Source: JBCBKZ01 sp039026975
Lineage (GTDB): Bacteria; Bacteroidota; Bacteroidia; J057
Assembly (NCBI GenBank): GCA_039026975.1
Contig: JBCCLI010000044.1
Location: 1-25,390 of the forward strand
DNA length: 25,390 nt
Direction: 5' to 3'
Both the position numbers and the translations under genes were made by a program. Shown one piece after another: positions 9,035-17,247 of this stretch. The stretch's first letter is position 1, and each line of letters opens with the position of its first letter. The notes beneath the pieces are model-generated. The model was not told where the DNA came from. It was given only the letters and a program-made list of their open reading frames with translations, and did not search any database.

Positions 9035-10273
9035 TCAGAGTTCAGATATGAGTTTAAATTTCTTTTTCATGCTTTGTCCGTTCCTACTAACCCTCATTAC
9101 CAGCTTACTGCCAGGCTTACCAGCCAGAATACCATAGATATCATTCAACCCCAGATCCCTGGAATAAGTAGTATTGATGGAGGTAATCTGATCTCCCACT
9201 TTAATACCGGCACCATCTGCTGGAGATCCAGGCCTCACATAGCTAATGAAGAAGTCATGGTAATCAGACCCTTTAGCAATTATCTCCAGCCCACTCATAT
9301 TATAGGTGAAGTCTTTTTTAAAGTGTTGGCCTTTTCGGAGATAGATCTTCCCCCGGAAATAATCAAAGGTGATCACAAAGCGGGAAATAATCTCTGCCCC
9401 CATATTCCCATACCAGGAGTCTATATTTAAGGAGCCTAGACTACTAAGATCAGGATAGCCTGCTATGACTCTATCAAAGCGGAAATCAGCTATTTCATAG
9501 CTTTCAATTCTGCCCAGCTTCCCAAATACATTACCACTTAGCCCCTTGCCAAGAAAGGTATTTAAACTCGGCGAAGGCGCCTGTAGATCCTGGTCAAAAA
9601 GCGATAAAGCCTGACTGGCCCCTGTGTCTATTAGCCAGTCTGTGGTTAGCTTTGTCCCATACTGGTCTCTAAAAGTAGCCTCTATATACGGTTTTCCCTT
9701 TTTCAGCTTAATGGGAATGGCCGTAGATCTCTTTTTAGGTTTATACTTAAAGGGATTATGCAGCTCTATATATTTCTGTTTATAGTTTATCTTGACTACA
9801 AACTGATTGAAAATAGCATGACCTATGATGCCATACACCGGCTTTCCAAACATCCCTGAGTAGGAGATAAGGTCAGGCGGTAATACCACTAAGGGCATTC
9901 CTTTTCCCAAAACACCCGGAAGCCTTAGGTTCACATTCCTGGCTAAGGCTGCTTCTACTGCTTCTCCCTCACCTAACCCTCTGATGATGACTTTTCTCAC
10001 AGAGTCTAACGCGAGGAAACTCGCTACCATAGGCTCAGTCAGAATGGTGGTCCTCACACCTGTATCCAGGATAAAGTTCATCTCAAAGGATCCATTGATA
10101 CTCACCGGCAGGAGAATGATATTATTCTGAATTTCAACGGGAATACGCACCATTCTCGCATTTCCTTCTAAAATAAAGCCTGCAAGAGACTGCTGGGGCA
10201 GCAGGAGAGTGCCCATGAAAATGAGTAGGGAAAGGAAAAGTGTTCTGATTCTATATGTGATACGTACGTCCAT
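9035..10273 (-). CDS. Secreted retropepsin-like aspartyl protease with PDZ domain
   Basis: This 412-residue protein starts with a signal peptide (hydrophobic about residues 10-30, possible cleavage after SLAG). Two aspartyl-protease-type motifs follow: ILDTGVRTT with Asp70 and LIDTGASQA with Asp216, each starting a beta-rich domain. A C-terminal PDZ-like domain (about 335-410) includes VRPGSPADGAGIKVGDQI. In Bacteroidota, such proteins usually carry one or two gag-asp-type domains plus PDZ. Two DTG motifs in one chain suggest an intramolecular pair like pepsin, rather than a homodimer, though this is inference. It is divergent from the ComB-like gene, with 145 bases between them. The target is unknown. 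Confidence 0.87.
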   Translation of the reverse strand: MDVRITYRIRTLFLSLLIFMGTLLLPQQSLAGFILEGNARMVRIPVEIQNNIILLPVSINGSFEMNFILDTGVRTTILTEPMVASFLALDSVRKVIIRGLGEGEAVEAALARNVNLRLPGVLGKGMPLVVLPPDLISYSGMFGKPVYGIIGHAIFNQFVVKINYKQKYIELHNPFKYKPKKRSTAIPIKLKKGKPYIEATFRDQYGTKLTTDWLIDTGASQALSLFDQDLQAPSPSLNTFLGKGLSGNVFGKLGRIESYEIADFRFDRVIAGYPDLSSLGSLNIDSWYGNMGAEIISRFVITFDYFRGKIYLRKGQHFKKDFTYNMSGLEIIAKGSDYHDFFISYVRPGSPADGAGIKVGDQITSINTTYSRDLGLNDIYGILAGKPGSKLVMRVSRNGQSMKKKFKLISEL

Positions 10274-10418
10274 CTTCAGCAGCGTCTTGTCTGTATCTAG
10301 TTAATAGTTAGTAGGTTAATTGAGAGGGTAATAGCCTCTTGGGAGTAGGTTTACCCTATCTTATAGTGTACCTTAAAATTTACTTATTGTTTCATCCATT
10401 TTCAAGTCAAAAAAGCGG
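10274..10418. promoter_or_regulatory. Divergent promoter region with a 7-bp inverted repeat
   Basis: This 145-base gap separates the leftward protease gene from the rightward ComB-like gene and must hold both promoters. It contains AGGGTAA at 10325-10331 and its exact reverse complement TTACCCT at 10351-10357, 19 bases apart. These could be two half-sites or a hairpin. A 7-bp repeat like this can arise by chance, so only the promoter location is well supported. Confidence 0.35.
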
Positions 10419-11141
10419 ATGCAGGTTAACCAGTTGGAATTTCATATTCGGTTAGAATGGGGAATAAAAGGAATAGAGGTCCTAGCCCCTATTTCTGATG
10501 TTCTTATCATAGTAGATATCCTCTCCTTTTCAACGAGTGTAGACATTGCGACTTCCAACGGAGCCGTAGTATTACCTTATACATATAAAGACCAGACGGC
10601 CCAGGAGTTTGCTGCTGCCCATCAGGCGCTACTCGCACAGCCCAAACGTAGTCTCTCAACTGGATTTACACTTTCGCCTTCCTCTCTGTTGAAGATATCT
10701 CCAGGTACTAAACTGGTCCTTCCCTCTCCTAACGGTTCTACTCTATCTTTATTCACTTCTACTGTACCTACTATTTGTGGCTGTCTGCGTAATGCCCAAG
10801 TAGTGGCGGAGTATGCCAGAGGCTATGGAAAAAATATAGGAATTATTCCTGCAGGAGAAAGATGGGAAGATGGTACCCTCAGAGTTGCATGTGAAGATTT
10901 ACTAGGTGCTGGTGCTATCCTGTCTTATCTAAAAGGCAAACTTTCCCCTGAAAGTCGTTTAGCGCAAATAGCATTTACCGAATTCAAGGATCATCTGACC
11001 CAAAAAATCAAAGGCTGCGGATCTGGAAAAGAACTCATAGCCAGAGGATTTGAACAGGATATTGACCTAGCCTGTGCAGTCAATTCAAGTGATAATATCC
11101 CCATTCTCATAAACAACCAATACCACGGTAGTAATCTATAG
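10419..11141 (+). CDS. ComB-family (2-phosphosulfolactate phosphatase-like) protein
   Basis: This 240-residue protein matches the ComB family fold: an N-terminal strand and helix VDILSFSTSVDIATSNGA, a central SPNGSTL turn, and GCLRNAQVVA, followed by a C-terminal acidic and Gly-rich region GERWEDGTLRVACEDLLGAG. Characterised ComB hydrolyses 2-phosphosulfolactate in coenzyme M synthesis, a pathway not expected in this organism. The family also has many bacterial members of unknown role. The first motif reads DILSFST, where archaeal-type members usually have a DVLRATS-like sequence, so substrate specificity may differ. Neighbours give no pathway clue. The fold is likely and the reaction uncertain. 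Confidence 0.8.
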   Translation: MQVNQLEFHIRLEWGIKGIEVLAPISDVLIIVDILSFSTSVDIATSNGAVVLPYTYKDQTAQEFAAAHQALLAQPKRSLSTGFTLSPSSLLKISPGTKLVLPSPNGSTLSLFTSTVPTICGCLRNAQVVAEYARGYGKNIGIIPAGERWEDGTLRVACEDLLGAGAILSYLKGKLSPESRLAQIAFTEFKDHLTQKIKGCGSGKELIARGFEQDIDLACAVNSSDNIPILINNQYHGSNL

Positions 11142-11296
11142 GATTATGGATATACCCATCCTATGATTAGATAATTAGGCGCTTAGAAATCATAAATCAT
11201 CCTACCTGATAGCATTCCTCATCTACTTAGACCTTAAGGATATAGATATTCATCTAACAGCTAAGCATAGCTCCACCAGTTATTAATGAAGCCACG

Positions 11297-12184
11297 ATGA
11301 AGAATATCTTAGTCCCTACCGATTTTTCTGATATTGCCTTGTTGGCATCAGACGTAGCTATGGAACTAGCACCTAAGCTACACGCTAAAATACACTTTTA
11401 CTCAAGAGCACATATTCCCCCAGCATGGGATGCCCCCCTAGAAGCGATGAAGGAAGAATTTCCTGCCGCTTATGAAGCTTACCTAACCCTAAGAGAAGGA
11501 TTCAAGGCACTCAAAGAAAGATACCAGGATGAGAAAACCCCTATGGAAATGAGTTACTCTTCTGGAGACTTTATAGACGTTGTTTCCAGGTACATAGATG
11601 AGGAGGAGATCTACCTACTCATCATGGGATCAAGTGGTGCGGATGGCATAAAGGAGTTTCTTTTTGGGTCTAATACCCAAAAGGTAGTGAAGAAAGCACA
11701 TTGTCCAGTTCTGGTGATCAAACATCCTCCTAAAAACCTTTCGTTTAAAAATATCGTCTTTGCATCTGACTTCCATCCCAGGGCTTTGCCAGCCTTTGAG
11801 AAGGTAGTGGACTTCGGATGGCATTTTGGCTCTCACATCCACCTACTACATGTCAATCCCCTGGATTCTATGAGAGAACATGATGCAGGTAGAAAGGGAG
11901 AGATGGAAGCATTTGAAAAGGTTTGCTGGAAACTCCCATGTACCCTACACGAGTTTAGTGACCTAAACGTAGAGATGGGGATTATCCACTTTTCTACAGA
12001 TACACAGGCGGACTTACTCTCTATGGCCCATTATGGAAGCGATGAAGACTTTCTTAAAGGAATGTTTAAGGGGAGTATTACGGAATCCCTGGTTAACCAC
12101 CTGGAAACTCCCATTATGGTGGTAAACACCAGGAATGCTAAGTCATGGAAGAAAATGGTAATAGAAGAATGCTCCCGCACGTGA
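11297..12184 (+). CDS. Tandem-domain universal stress protein
   Basis: This 295-residue protein has two UspA domains, about residues 1-143 and 148-278. The first starts with KNILVPTDFS and carries the full ATP-binding pattern G-x2-G-x9-G-S at Gly111, Gly114 and Gly124-Ser125, ending in CPVLVIK. The second starts with NIVFASDF and ends in TPIMVVNTR, but at the corresponding position reads HYGSDEDFLKGMFKGS, so the first glycines of the ATP motif are missing. Asymmetric tandem Usps of this kind are common in Bacteroidota. It is single, 155 bases after the ComB-like gene. The convergent hemerythrin gene downstream would fit a stress theme, but that is inference. Confidence 0.92.
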   Translation: MKNILVPTDFSDIALLASDVAMELAPKLHAKIHFYSRAHIPPAWDAPLEAMKEEFPAAYEAYLTLREGFKALKERYQDEKTPMEMSYSSGDFIDVVSRYIDEEEIYLLIMGSSGADGIKEFLFGSNTQKVVKKAHCPVLVIKHPPKNLSFKNIVFASDFHPRALPAFEKVVDFGWHFGSHIHLLHVNPLDSMREHDAGRKGEMEAFEKVCWKLPCTLHEFSDLNVEMGIIHFSTDTQADLLSMAHYGSDEDFLKGMFKGSITESLVNHLETPIMVVNTRNAKSWKKMVIEECSRT

Positions 12185-12299
12185 TAAGTTGATGAAATTA
12201 GGTCAGCATCCTCCATCAAGGCTGCCCATTACATATGCCTTGGCTTTGTGTATGCTAAGGAAGTAGCTCTCCCTAAATTACTTTTATAAGTTGATTCTC

Positions 12300-13007
12300 C
12301 TATTCTGACCAAAGCATTTCTGTAAGCCTGGGAATCAGCACTTCCTCCTCTACTCTTCTATGGATTTCCAGATCATGAAGAAAAGTCTCTAGCTGTAACG
12401 CCAGCACATTAAAGGAGAGAACTTTTTTTAAGTCAGGATGGGAATGGGTGATATATTCCATGAAGAGGGTAATTCCTCTTTCTAACTCATCATCCTCATG
12501 TTCCTTGAGAATATCATTAAGTAGCCCTAAGTCGGGAAATGAGTAGACCTTCCGCTGAGGACATTGTTGCTGTGATTTCAACATGAGCACCTCTGCCAGC
12601 GGAAAGAGCTTATGCTCCTCCTCTTTAATATGATCCTTTAAATCAGATCCAAACTTAGACCAGAATAATTTAACCGTGTGAAGAACCGGATAGTCATCCC
12701 CGTATTTTTGCCTAACCCTATCAATGGAAAGCTCTATTTCAAGCAGCCTCTTTTCCAGATAGTAGGTATGTGTATTTTTTAAATAAGATAGAATGATGTC
12801 CAGAGGAAAGGATTTAAGCTTTTCAATATTAAGAGAAGCTGGTGTATCAAAATACTGGAAAATCAACTCTAAAAAGGCTGTCTCCAGATCTGAATGTAGC
12901 TGAGGATCCACCAGCCGAGCCTGAAAATGGGCATTATACCTATCTAATATGACTTCAAGCCTGGGGTCTTCACAAATGAAATCTTTAAGCTTTTCAATAG
13001 CAGCCAT
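12300..13007 (-). CDS. Hemerythrin-like di-iron protein, YtfE/Ric/ScdA type
   Basis: This 235-residue protein has the layout of the iron-sulfur repair family. The four-helix domain carries His80, His126 with Glu130, His170, and His216 with Glu220. This matches in order and spacing the six ligands known in E. coli YtfE, so a carboxylate-bridged di-iron site is expected. Known members help repair Fe-S clusters after nitric-oxide or oxidative damage. The N-terminal ScdA-like helix pair is recognisable (DFICEDPRLEVILDRYNAHF), but the usual Cys-Cys-Gly motif after the aromatic residue is absent. The gene faces the coiled-coil gene across a 174-base divergent region with a CRP/FNR-spaced palindrome. 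Its exact role is inferred. Confidence 0.82.
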   Translation of the reverse strand: MAAIEKLKDFICEDPRLEVILDRYNAHFQARLVDPQLHSDLETAFLELIFQYFDTPASLNIEKLKSFPLDIILSYLKNTHTYYLEKRLLEIELSIDRVRQKYGDDYPVLHTVKLFWSKFGSDLKDHIKEEEHKLFPLAEVLMLKSQQQCPQRKVYSFPDLGLLNDILKEHEDDELERGITLFMEYITHSHPDLKKVLSFNVLALQLETFLHDLEIHRRVEEEVLIPRLTEMLWSE

Positions 13008-13061
13008 GAATATTGGGTTATTTTCCTTGATACAACCTAGAAGTTAAGTCTTTTCTGCCTG

Positions 13062-13075
13062 ATGACAAAAGTCAT
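13062..13075. promoter_or_regulatory. Candidate CRP/FNR-type palindrome upstream of the hemerythrin gene
   Basis: ATGAC-AAAA-GTCAT is a perfect 5-bp inverted repeat with a 4-base centre, the spacing used by CRP/FNR-family regulators. It lies 55-68 bases before the hemerythrin start codon and about 107 bases before the divergent coiled-coil gene. Repeats of this size occur by chance many times in 25 kb, so the position is the main support. Confidence 0.3.
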
Positions 13076-13181
13076 TTCTCTCCCACTCTTTTCTCAACTA
13101 AGCATGAAGCAGAGCAGCCATTCCTTTTCAGCTTTAGGGATTTTCTGTAACTTATCTGCATACTTCACCTAACAACAACAC

Positions 13182-13778
13182 ATGAATACATTCCTAAAAA
13201 AATGGCAGGATAAACTGGAGGATCTGGAAGAAAAATTAAACCTACAAGCAGACCAGGTGACGGACTCCTTCGAACAGCAGAAGTCCAAACTTACCCATCA
13301 GCTCTCTCAAGGTATTAGCTCCCTCAAGGAGACTAATGAAGAGAAAACTACCCAGCTTAAAGCTAAAATGGAAGCCTTACAGGTTCAGCTGGCTTTAGGA
13401 AAGGCAGAATCTAAAGAAGCCTTTGAGAAGCAAAAGAAAGAGCTGGATCACGCCTTACATGAAGCGCGCCAACAACTGGATACTACCCAGAAAGAGGTAG
13501 GAGAAGGATATAAAGGCATGATGAGAGAGATGGGAGAACAGCTGGATGCTTTTCAAACTAAGCTAGATGTGTTCAAGCTACATTTCCATCTGGGCAAGGC
13601 AGACTTAACGGATGATTGGCAGGCTAAGAAACAAGAAATTCAACGTGAACTCTCTTCTCTCAAGCAGAAGACAAGTGAGAGTAAACATGCTGCTACAGAA
13701 AAATGGGATGCTTTTTCTGATGAAATGCAAGAATCATTTGGGCACTTCCAACAAGCTGTCAAAAAGCTGTTTTCCTAA
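13182..13778 (+). CDS. Coiled-coil protein with a threefold 31-residue repeat
   Basis: I do not recognise a named family for this 198-residue protein. It is almost entirely charged, heptad-like helix (K, E, Q, L, A) with no signal peptide, membrane segment or cysteine, so it is probably a soluble or surface-bound rod. Three ungapped 31-residue segments align: residues 11-41, 62-92 and 127-157. Shared columns include K1, L/M2, E/D3, L11, F/W20, K24 and L31, and the last two copies share LGKA. It resembles apolipoprotein-like or PspA-like helical proteins only in general character. It stands alone between the divergent hemerythrin gene and a hairpin at 13796. Coding status is convincing because the repeat is periodic at protein level. 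Confidence 0.8.
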   Translation: MNTFLKKWQDKLEDLEEKLNLQADQVTDSFEQQKSKLTHQLSQGISSLKETNEEKTTQLKAKMEALQVQLALGKAESKEAFEKQKKELDHALHEARQQLDTTQKEVGEGYKGMMREMGEQLDAFQTKLDVFKLHFHLGKADLTDDWQAKKQEIQRELSSLKQKTSESKHAATEKWDAFSDEMQESFGHFQQAVKKLFS

Positions 13779-13795
13779 CTCATAAGAGACAAATA

Positions 13796-13819
13796 AGGGG
13801 AAGTTTTTACCCTTCCCCT
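13796..13819 (+). terminator. Probable terminator hairpin after the coiled-coil gene
   Basis: AGGGGAAG at 13796-13803 pairs perfectly with CTTCCCCT at 13812-13819 around an 8-base T-rich loop. It starts 18 bases after the coiled-coil gene. The downstream tail is only GTTTCCC, so the T-tract is weak. Confidence 0.5.
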
Positions 13820-13916
13820 GTTTCCCTATCACTTTCATTAGGTTTTTTCGTATTATCAGTTGGCACTACCCTTGTAGCTCCAGAGGCCAACATCATCTTG
13901 AAACAACATCACCGTT

Positions 13917-14282
13917 ATGGAGGAACGCTGGATAACCATAGGAAGCTATGTAGATATTAGAGATGCAAATGCTGAGGCAGAGACGCTGAAAGCAAGTGGC
14001 ATTTCTTGTAAGCTCATTTTCTATGATCATGATTCAGTGCTTTTCATCAAGCCTAAGCCTGAAGATTGGATATTTATGGAAATCCTGGAAGGGGACTTTG
14101 AGGAAGCCTCTATCCTCTTAGACCTAGAGCCCTACACAGTAGAAGACTTCGAAACCTCTTCTTCCTTTACAGCAGACTATCAAAACGAGAAAGAACATGT
14201 AGAGCAAGAAAGAGAAAAGCTACATTGGTACTGGGGTTTATTCCTCGCTATCCCTATCATTATCCGGCTGATCATAGGATAG
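13917..14282 (+). CDS. DUF2007-like protein with C-terminal membrane anchor
   Basis: This 121-residue protein begins with WITIGSYVDIRDANAEAETLKASGI, the pattern of DUF2007 (putative prokaryotic signal-transducing protein): a beta strand, then a helix containing A-E-x-x-K, then a short turn. The N-terminal 75 residues form this small alpha/beta domain. An acidic linker follows, then a single hydrophobic segment at the C-terminus (about 102-120, WYWGLFLAIPIIIRLIIG). The domain should therefore face the cytoplasm, anchored by a tail helix. It is a single gene between the coiled-coil gene and the TonB receptor operon. Function is unknown. Confidence 0.7.
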   Translation: MEERWITIGSYVDIRDANAEAETLKASGISCKLIFYDHDSVLFIKPKPEDWIFMEILEGDFEEASILLDLEPYTVEDFETSSSFTADYQNEKEHVEQEREKLHWYWGLFLAIPIIIRLIIG

Positions 14283-14396
14283 GCCTATTTTCTGACTCCC
14301 TCCCGTAGTCATTTCATCTCATTCATAGGTACATTCAGTAATTCCAACTAGCCTTTGGGAAGCTAAAAGGCCTACTTAGGATCAAAGCCATTAGTT

Positions 14397-16553
14397 ATGC
14401 TGACGATCCGATTCACTTTTCTAGTCTTACTTATTTCCCACACGGCCCAGGCACAGGTTACTATTTATGGCACTGTTACAGGTGATGGTGAACCCCTAAT
14501 AGGCGCTAACATATACGTAGCAGGTACCTATGATGGAACCTCCTCAGATAATGAAGGGAATTTCCGCTTTTCTACCTACGAGAAAGGAAAGGTAGCGCTC
14601 ATAGTAAGTTACCTGGGGTATGAGAAGAAATCTATTCCCCTGACTATAGATGGGAAAGATATTCAGCTCTCGCCTAGCCTGAAAGCTTCTACCGCCTCCC
14701 TTGAGGCAGTAGAGATTAGCGCGGGTGTTTTTGAAGCAGGTGATGAGAAGAGAGGCGTAGCCCTAAGTAGACTGGATGTGGTTACCACAGCAGGCGCCCT
14801 GGCAGATATACCTTCCGCTATTAATACCCTCCCGGGTACACAAAGTGTAGGAGAAGCAGGTCAACTGTTTGTGAGAGGTGGAGATGCCTATGAAAGCCAG
14901 TCATTTATGGACGGACTCCCTATTCCAGATTTTTATTCTTCTCAAGTTCCCAATCTCCCTTCAAGAGGAAGATTCTCCCCCTTTCTCTTTTCTGGCACTA
15001 TGTTTAGCTCGGGTGGATACTCCGCAGAATACGGACAGGCCCTCTCTTCAGCCCTCATCCTAAACACAGATGAATTACCAGATGAAAGTAGAACGGGGAT
15101 ATCCCTTATGAGCGTAGGGACTGAACTCAGCCATACCCAACGGTGGAAAAAGATAGCCTTATCTGCCAGTGCTAATATGACACATTTAGGCCCTTATCAT
15201 GCCTTCATTCCTCAAACCATTGACTGGAAAAAGGACCCTTTTTCCTACGGAGGCTACCTATTTGCCAGAGCACAGCCTAAGGCAGGAGAAAGTTTCAAGG
15301 CTTTTACCAGTTACTCCTTTTCAGATGCACATGCCGGTATGCAGGATATTCTCACGCCAGATACATATTCCTACTTCAGAGCTCAGAATACCAATTTTTA
15401 TACAAATGGTACTTTTAGTAAGCTCTTATCAGATAAATGGTTAGTGTACGGAGGAGGTATCTATTCAAAGAATGCAGAACTGCTAGCTGCCCCACAGGGA
15501 CAGATCCAAAACGACCGTACGTACAGCCAGGCTAAGCTGGTCTCCCAACATCATCTTTCCTCCTCTCTTACGCTTAAAGGGGGGATAGAAGGAGGTTACT
15601 TTAGCCTTTCTGACATACTCAATGACGGAACGCAGGATTTCCCTTTCTCACGAGAAGGTATCCGTTCGGCAGCTTTTGCAGAAAGCCAGTGGAAACCCAA
15701 CAAACAAATAGCCATCAGGGCAGGTATGCGCGTAGAACAAGACGGATTAATTGAGGAGATCGCTTTTGCCCCCAGGTTTTCTGCAGCCATACGTGCTCAT
15801 AAAGACGCGCAGTTCTCCCTGGCATATGGAAAGTACTATCAAAGCCCCGCCGCCGACTGGCTCCGCATTACAACTGACCTAGCGTTTGAGGAAGCAGAAC
15901 ACTTTATCCTAAACTATCAGTGGCAGGGAAATAACCAGATCTTTCGTGTAGAAGGGTATTATAAAAAGTACCAAAACCTGGTCCTTTTTGGTAGAGAATC
16001 CCCCTATGATCCTTCTGGTTTTTCTAATGAAGGAGAAGGATATGCCAGAGGGGTAGATATCTTTTGGCGGGACAGGAAAACCTTCAATAATGGAGAATAC
16101 TGGGTTTCTTACTCCTTCCTAGACACCGAGAGACAGTATAGAGATTTTCCAGAAAAGGCTATTCCAGCCTTTGCTTCAAAACATAATATCTCAGTAGTAG
16201 GAAAATACTTCCTGAATGAATGGGACTCACAAATAGGGCTTTCTTACAATCTTACCAGTCCTCGTCCTTATCATGATCCGAATGAAACGGGCTTTCTAAC
16301 AGGGAAAACCCCTACTAATCATACTGTAAGTATAAATGCAAGCTACTTAACCCAATTATTCAATCACTTTACTGTAGTACATTTCTCAGTGGGGAATATC
16401 CTGGGTAACAATCAAATATATGGATACAGGTTTACAGACCTGCCTGATGATACTGGGCATTTTGCCTCACAAGCAATCAGCCCTCCAGCCAGAAGATTTT
16501 TCTTCATCGGCATATTCTTATCGATTTCTCAATCAAATGATTCTATTTTTTAA
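14397..16553 (+). CDS. TonB-dependent outer-membrane receptor with carboxypeptidase-regulatory domain
   Basis: This 718-residue receptor has a signal peptide ending near AQAQ (residue 20) and a CarboxypepD_reg-like domain (about 20-105, with GEPLIGANIYV, SDNEGNFRF and VSYLGYEKK). A plug domain follows (about 120-225, LFVRGGDAYESQSFMDGLPI and GGYSAEYGQALS), then a beta barrel ending in an aromatic strand FFFIGIFLSI. It is shorter than SusC-type receptors and has no SusD partner, so polysaccharide uptake is not indicated. It is first in a run of four genes (18-base gap, 49-base gap, 4-base overlap) ending in a LytS/LytTR pair. A siderophore, metal complex or peptide ligand is possible but not readable. 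Confidence 0.92.
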   Translation: MLTIRFTFLVLLISHTAQAQVTIYGTVTGDGEPLIGANIYVAGTYDGTSSDNEGNFRFSTYEKGKVALIVSYLGYEKKSIPLTIDGKDIQLSPSLKASTASLEAVEISAGVFEAGDEKRGVALSRLDVVTTAGALADIPSAINTLPGTQSVGEAGQLFVRGGDAYESQSFMDGLPIPDFYSSQVPNLPSRGRFSPFLFSGTMFSSGGYSAEYGQALSSALILNTDELPDESRTGISLMSVGTELSHTQRWKKIALSASANMTHLGPYHAFIPQTIDWKKDPFSYGGYLFARAQPKAGESFKAFTSYSFSDAHAGMQDILTPDTYSYFRAQNTNFYTNGTFSKLLSDKWLVYGGGIYSKNAELLAAPQGQIQNDRTYSQAKLVSQHHLSSSLTLKGGIEGGYFSLSDILNDGTQDFPFSREGIRSAAFAESQWKPNKQIAIRAGMRVEQDGLIEEIAFAPRFSAAIRAHKDAQFSLAYGKYYQSPAADWLRITTDLAFEEAEHFILNYQWQGNNQIFRVEGYYKKYQNLVLFGRESPYDPSGFSNEGEGYARGVDIFWRDRKTFNNGEYWVSYSFLDTERQYRDFPEKAIPAFASKHNISVVGKYFLNEWDSQIGLSYNLTSPRPYHDPNETGFLTGKTPTNHTVSINASYLTQLFNHFTVVHFSVGNILGNNQIYGYRFTDLPDDTGHFASQAISPPARRFFFIGIFLSISQSNDSIF

Positions 16554-16571
16554 TATTAACTTAACTCTATT

Positions 16572-17198
16572 ATGAAAACGATACTATCTCTCTTACTCAC
16601 CTTAACTATCAGTCTTTCCTTCAGTCAAAACAACAAATATAAGCAAGCTATGCAGCAAGCCATGGCTACCCTGGAGGAAGATAAATCAGCTGCTGTTAAT
16701 CAGTTTGAAAGAATAGCTACAGCAGAAAATAGCAAGTGGTTACCAGCTTATTACACTGCTTACGGCTATACCGTCATGAGCCTAGATGTAGAAGGAGGAG
16801 ACAGGAAAGATGCCTTATTAGATAAAGCCCAAGACTGGCTAGATAAGGCCAATAACTTACAGGAGAACAATTCTGAGATTCACGCACTCCAGGGATTTGT
16901 TTACCTAGCCAGAATCGTAGCCTCCCCTGCAAGAGGAATGACTTATACAGGAAAAGTAAAAAGAGAAATTGGGATAGCGCAGGGCATAGAAGCTAATAAC
17001 CCAAGAGCTGAGCTAGTCTTGGGCATGTTAATCAACGGCATGCCATCATTTATAGGAGGAGGGAAGGATAATGCCTGCCCTATTTTTAGAGCATCCTATG
17101 AAAAATTCAGCATATTTACCCCTAGTGATGAACTAGCACCTAACTGGGGAAAAAAGCTAAATGAAGGGTATATTGGGTACTGTGGGGATAGCAAGTAG
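16572..17198 (+). CDS. Small secreted alpha-helical (TPR-like) protein of a TonB receptor operon
   Basis: This 208-residue protein has a clean signal peptide (hydrophobic to about residue 17, FSQ cleavage). The rest is helical with an alternating aromatic/alanine pattern (LPAYYTAYGYTVMSL, HALQGFVYLARIVA, RAELVLGML) that resembles degenerate TPR-type repeats. A glycine-rich FIGGGKDNACP and a C-terminal YIGYCGD give two cysteines that could form a disulfide in the periplasm. I do not recognise a named family. It starts 18 bases after the TonB receptor gene and precedes the LytS-type kinase gene by 49 bases, so it is probably co-expressed and could serve receptor or sensor. That link is inferred only from position. 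Confidence 0.75.
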   Translation: MKTILSLLLTLTISLSFSQNNKYKQAMQQAMATLEEDKSAAVNQFERIATAENSKWLPAYYTAYGYTVMSLDVEGGDRKDALLDKAQDWLDKANNLQENNSEIHALQGFVYLARIVASPARGMTYTGKVKREIGIAQGIEANNPRAELVLGMLINGMPSFIGGGKDNACPIFRASYEKFSIFTPSDELAPNWGKKLNEGYIGYCGDSK

Positions 17199-17247
17199 AC
17201 TTAGGAAATAAAAGAAAGCTGGAAGCAGAAGAAAAACTTAATTCGCT

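Noticed and set aside
11138..11164. Hairpin ATAGGAT / ATCCTAT overlapping the ComB-like stop codon
   Set aside because: Seven pairs with a 13-base loop and no T-run; not convincing as a terminator.
12235..12262. CCTTGGC / GCTAAGG hairpin between the convergent Usp and hemerythrin genes
   Set aside because: Weak stem with one G-U pair and no T-tract on either strand.
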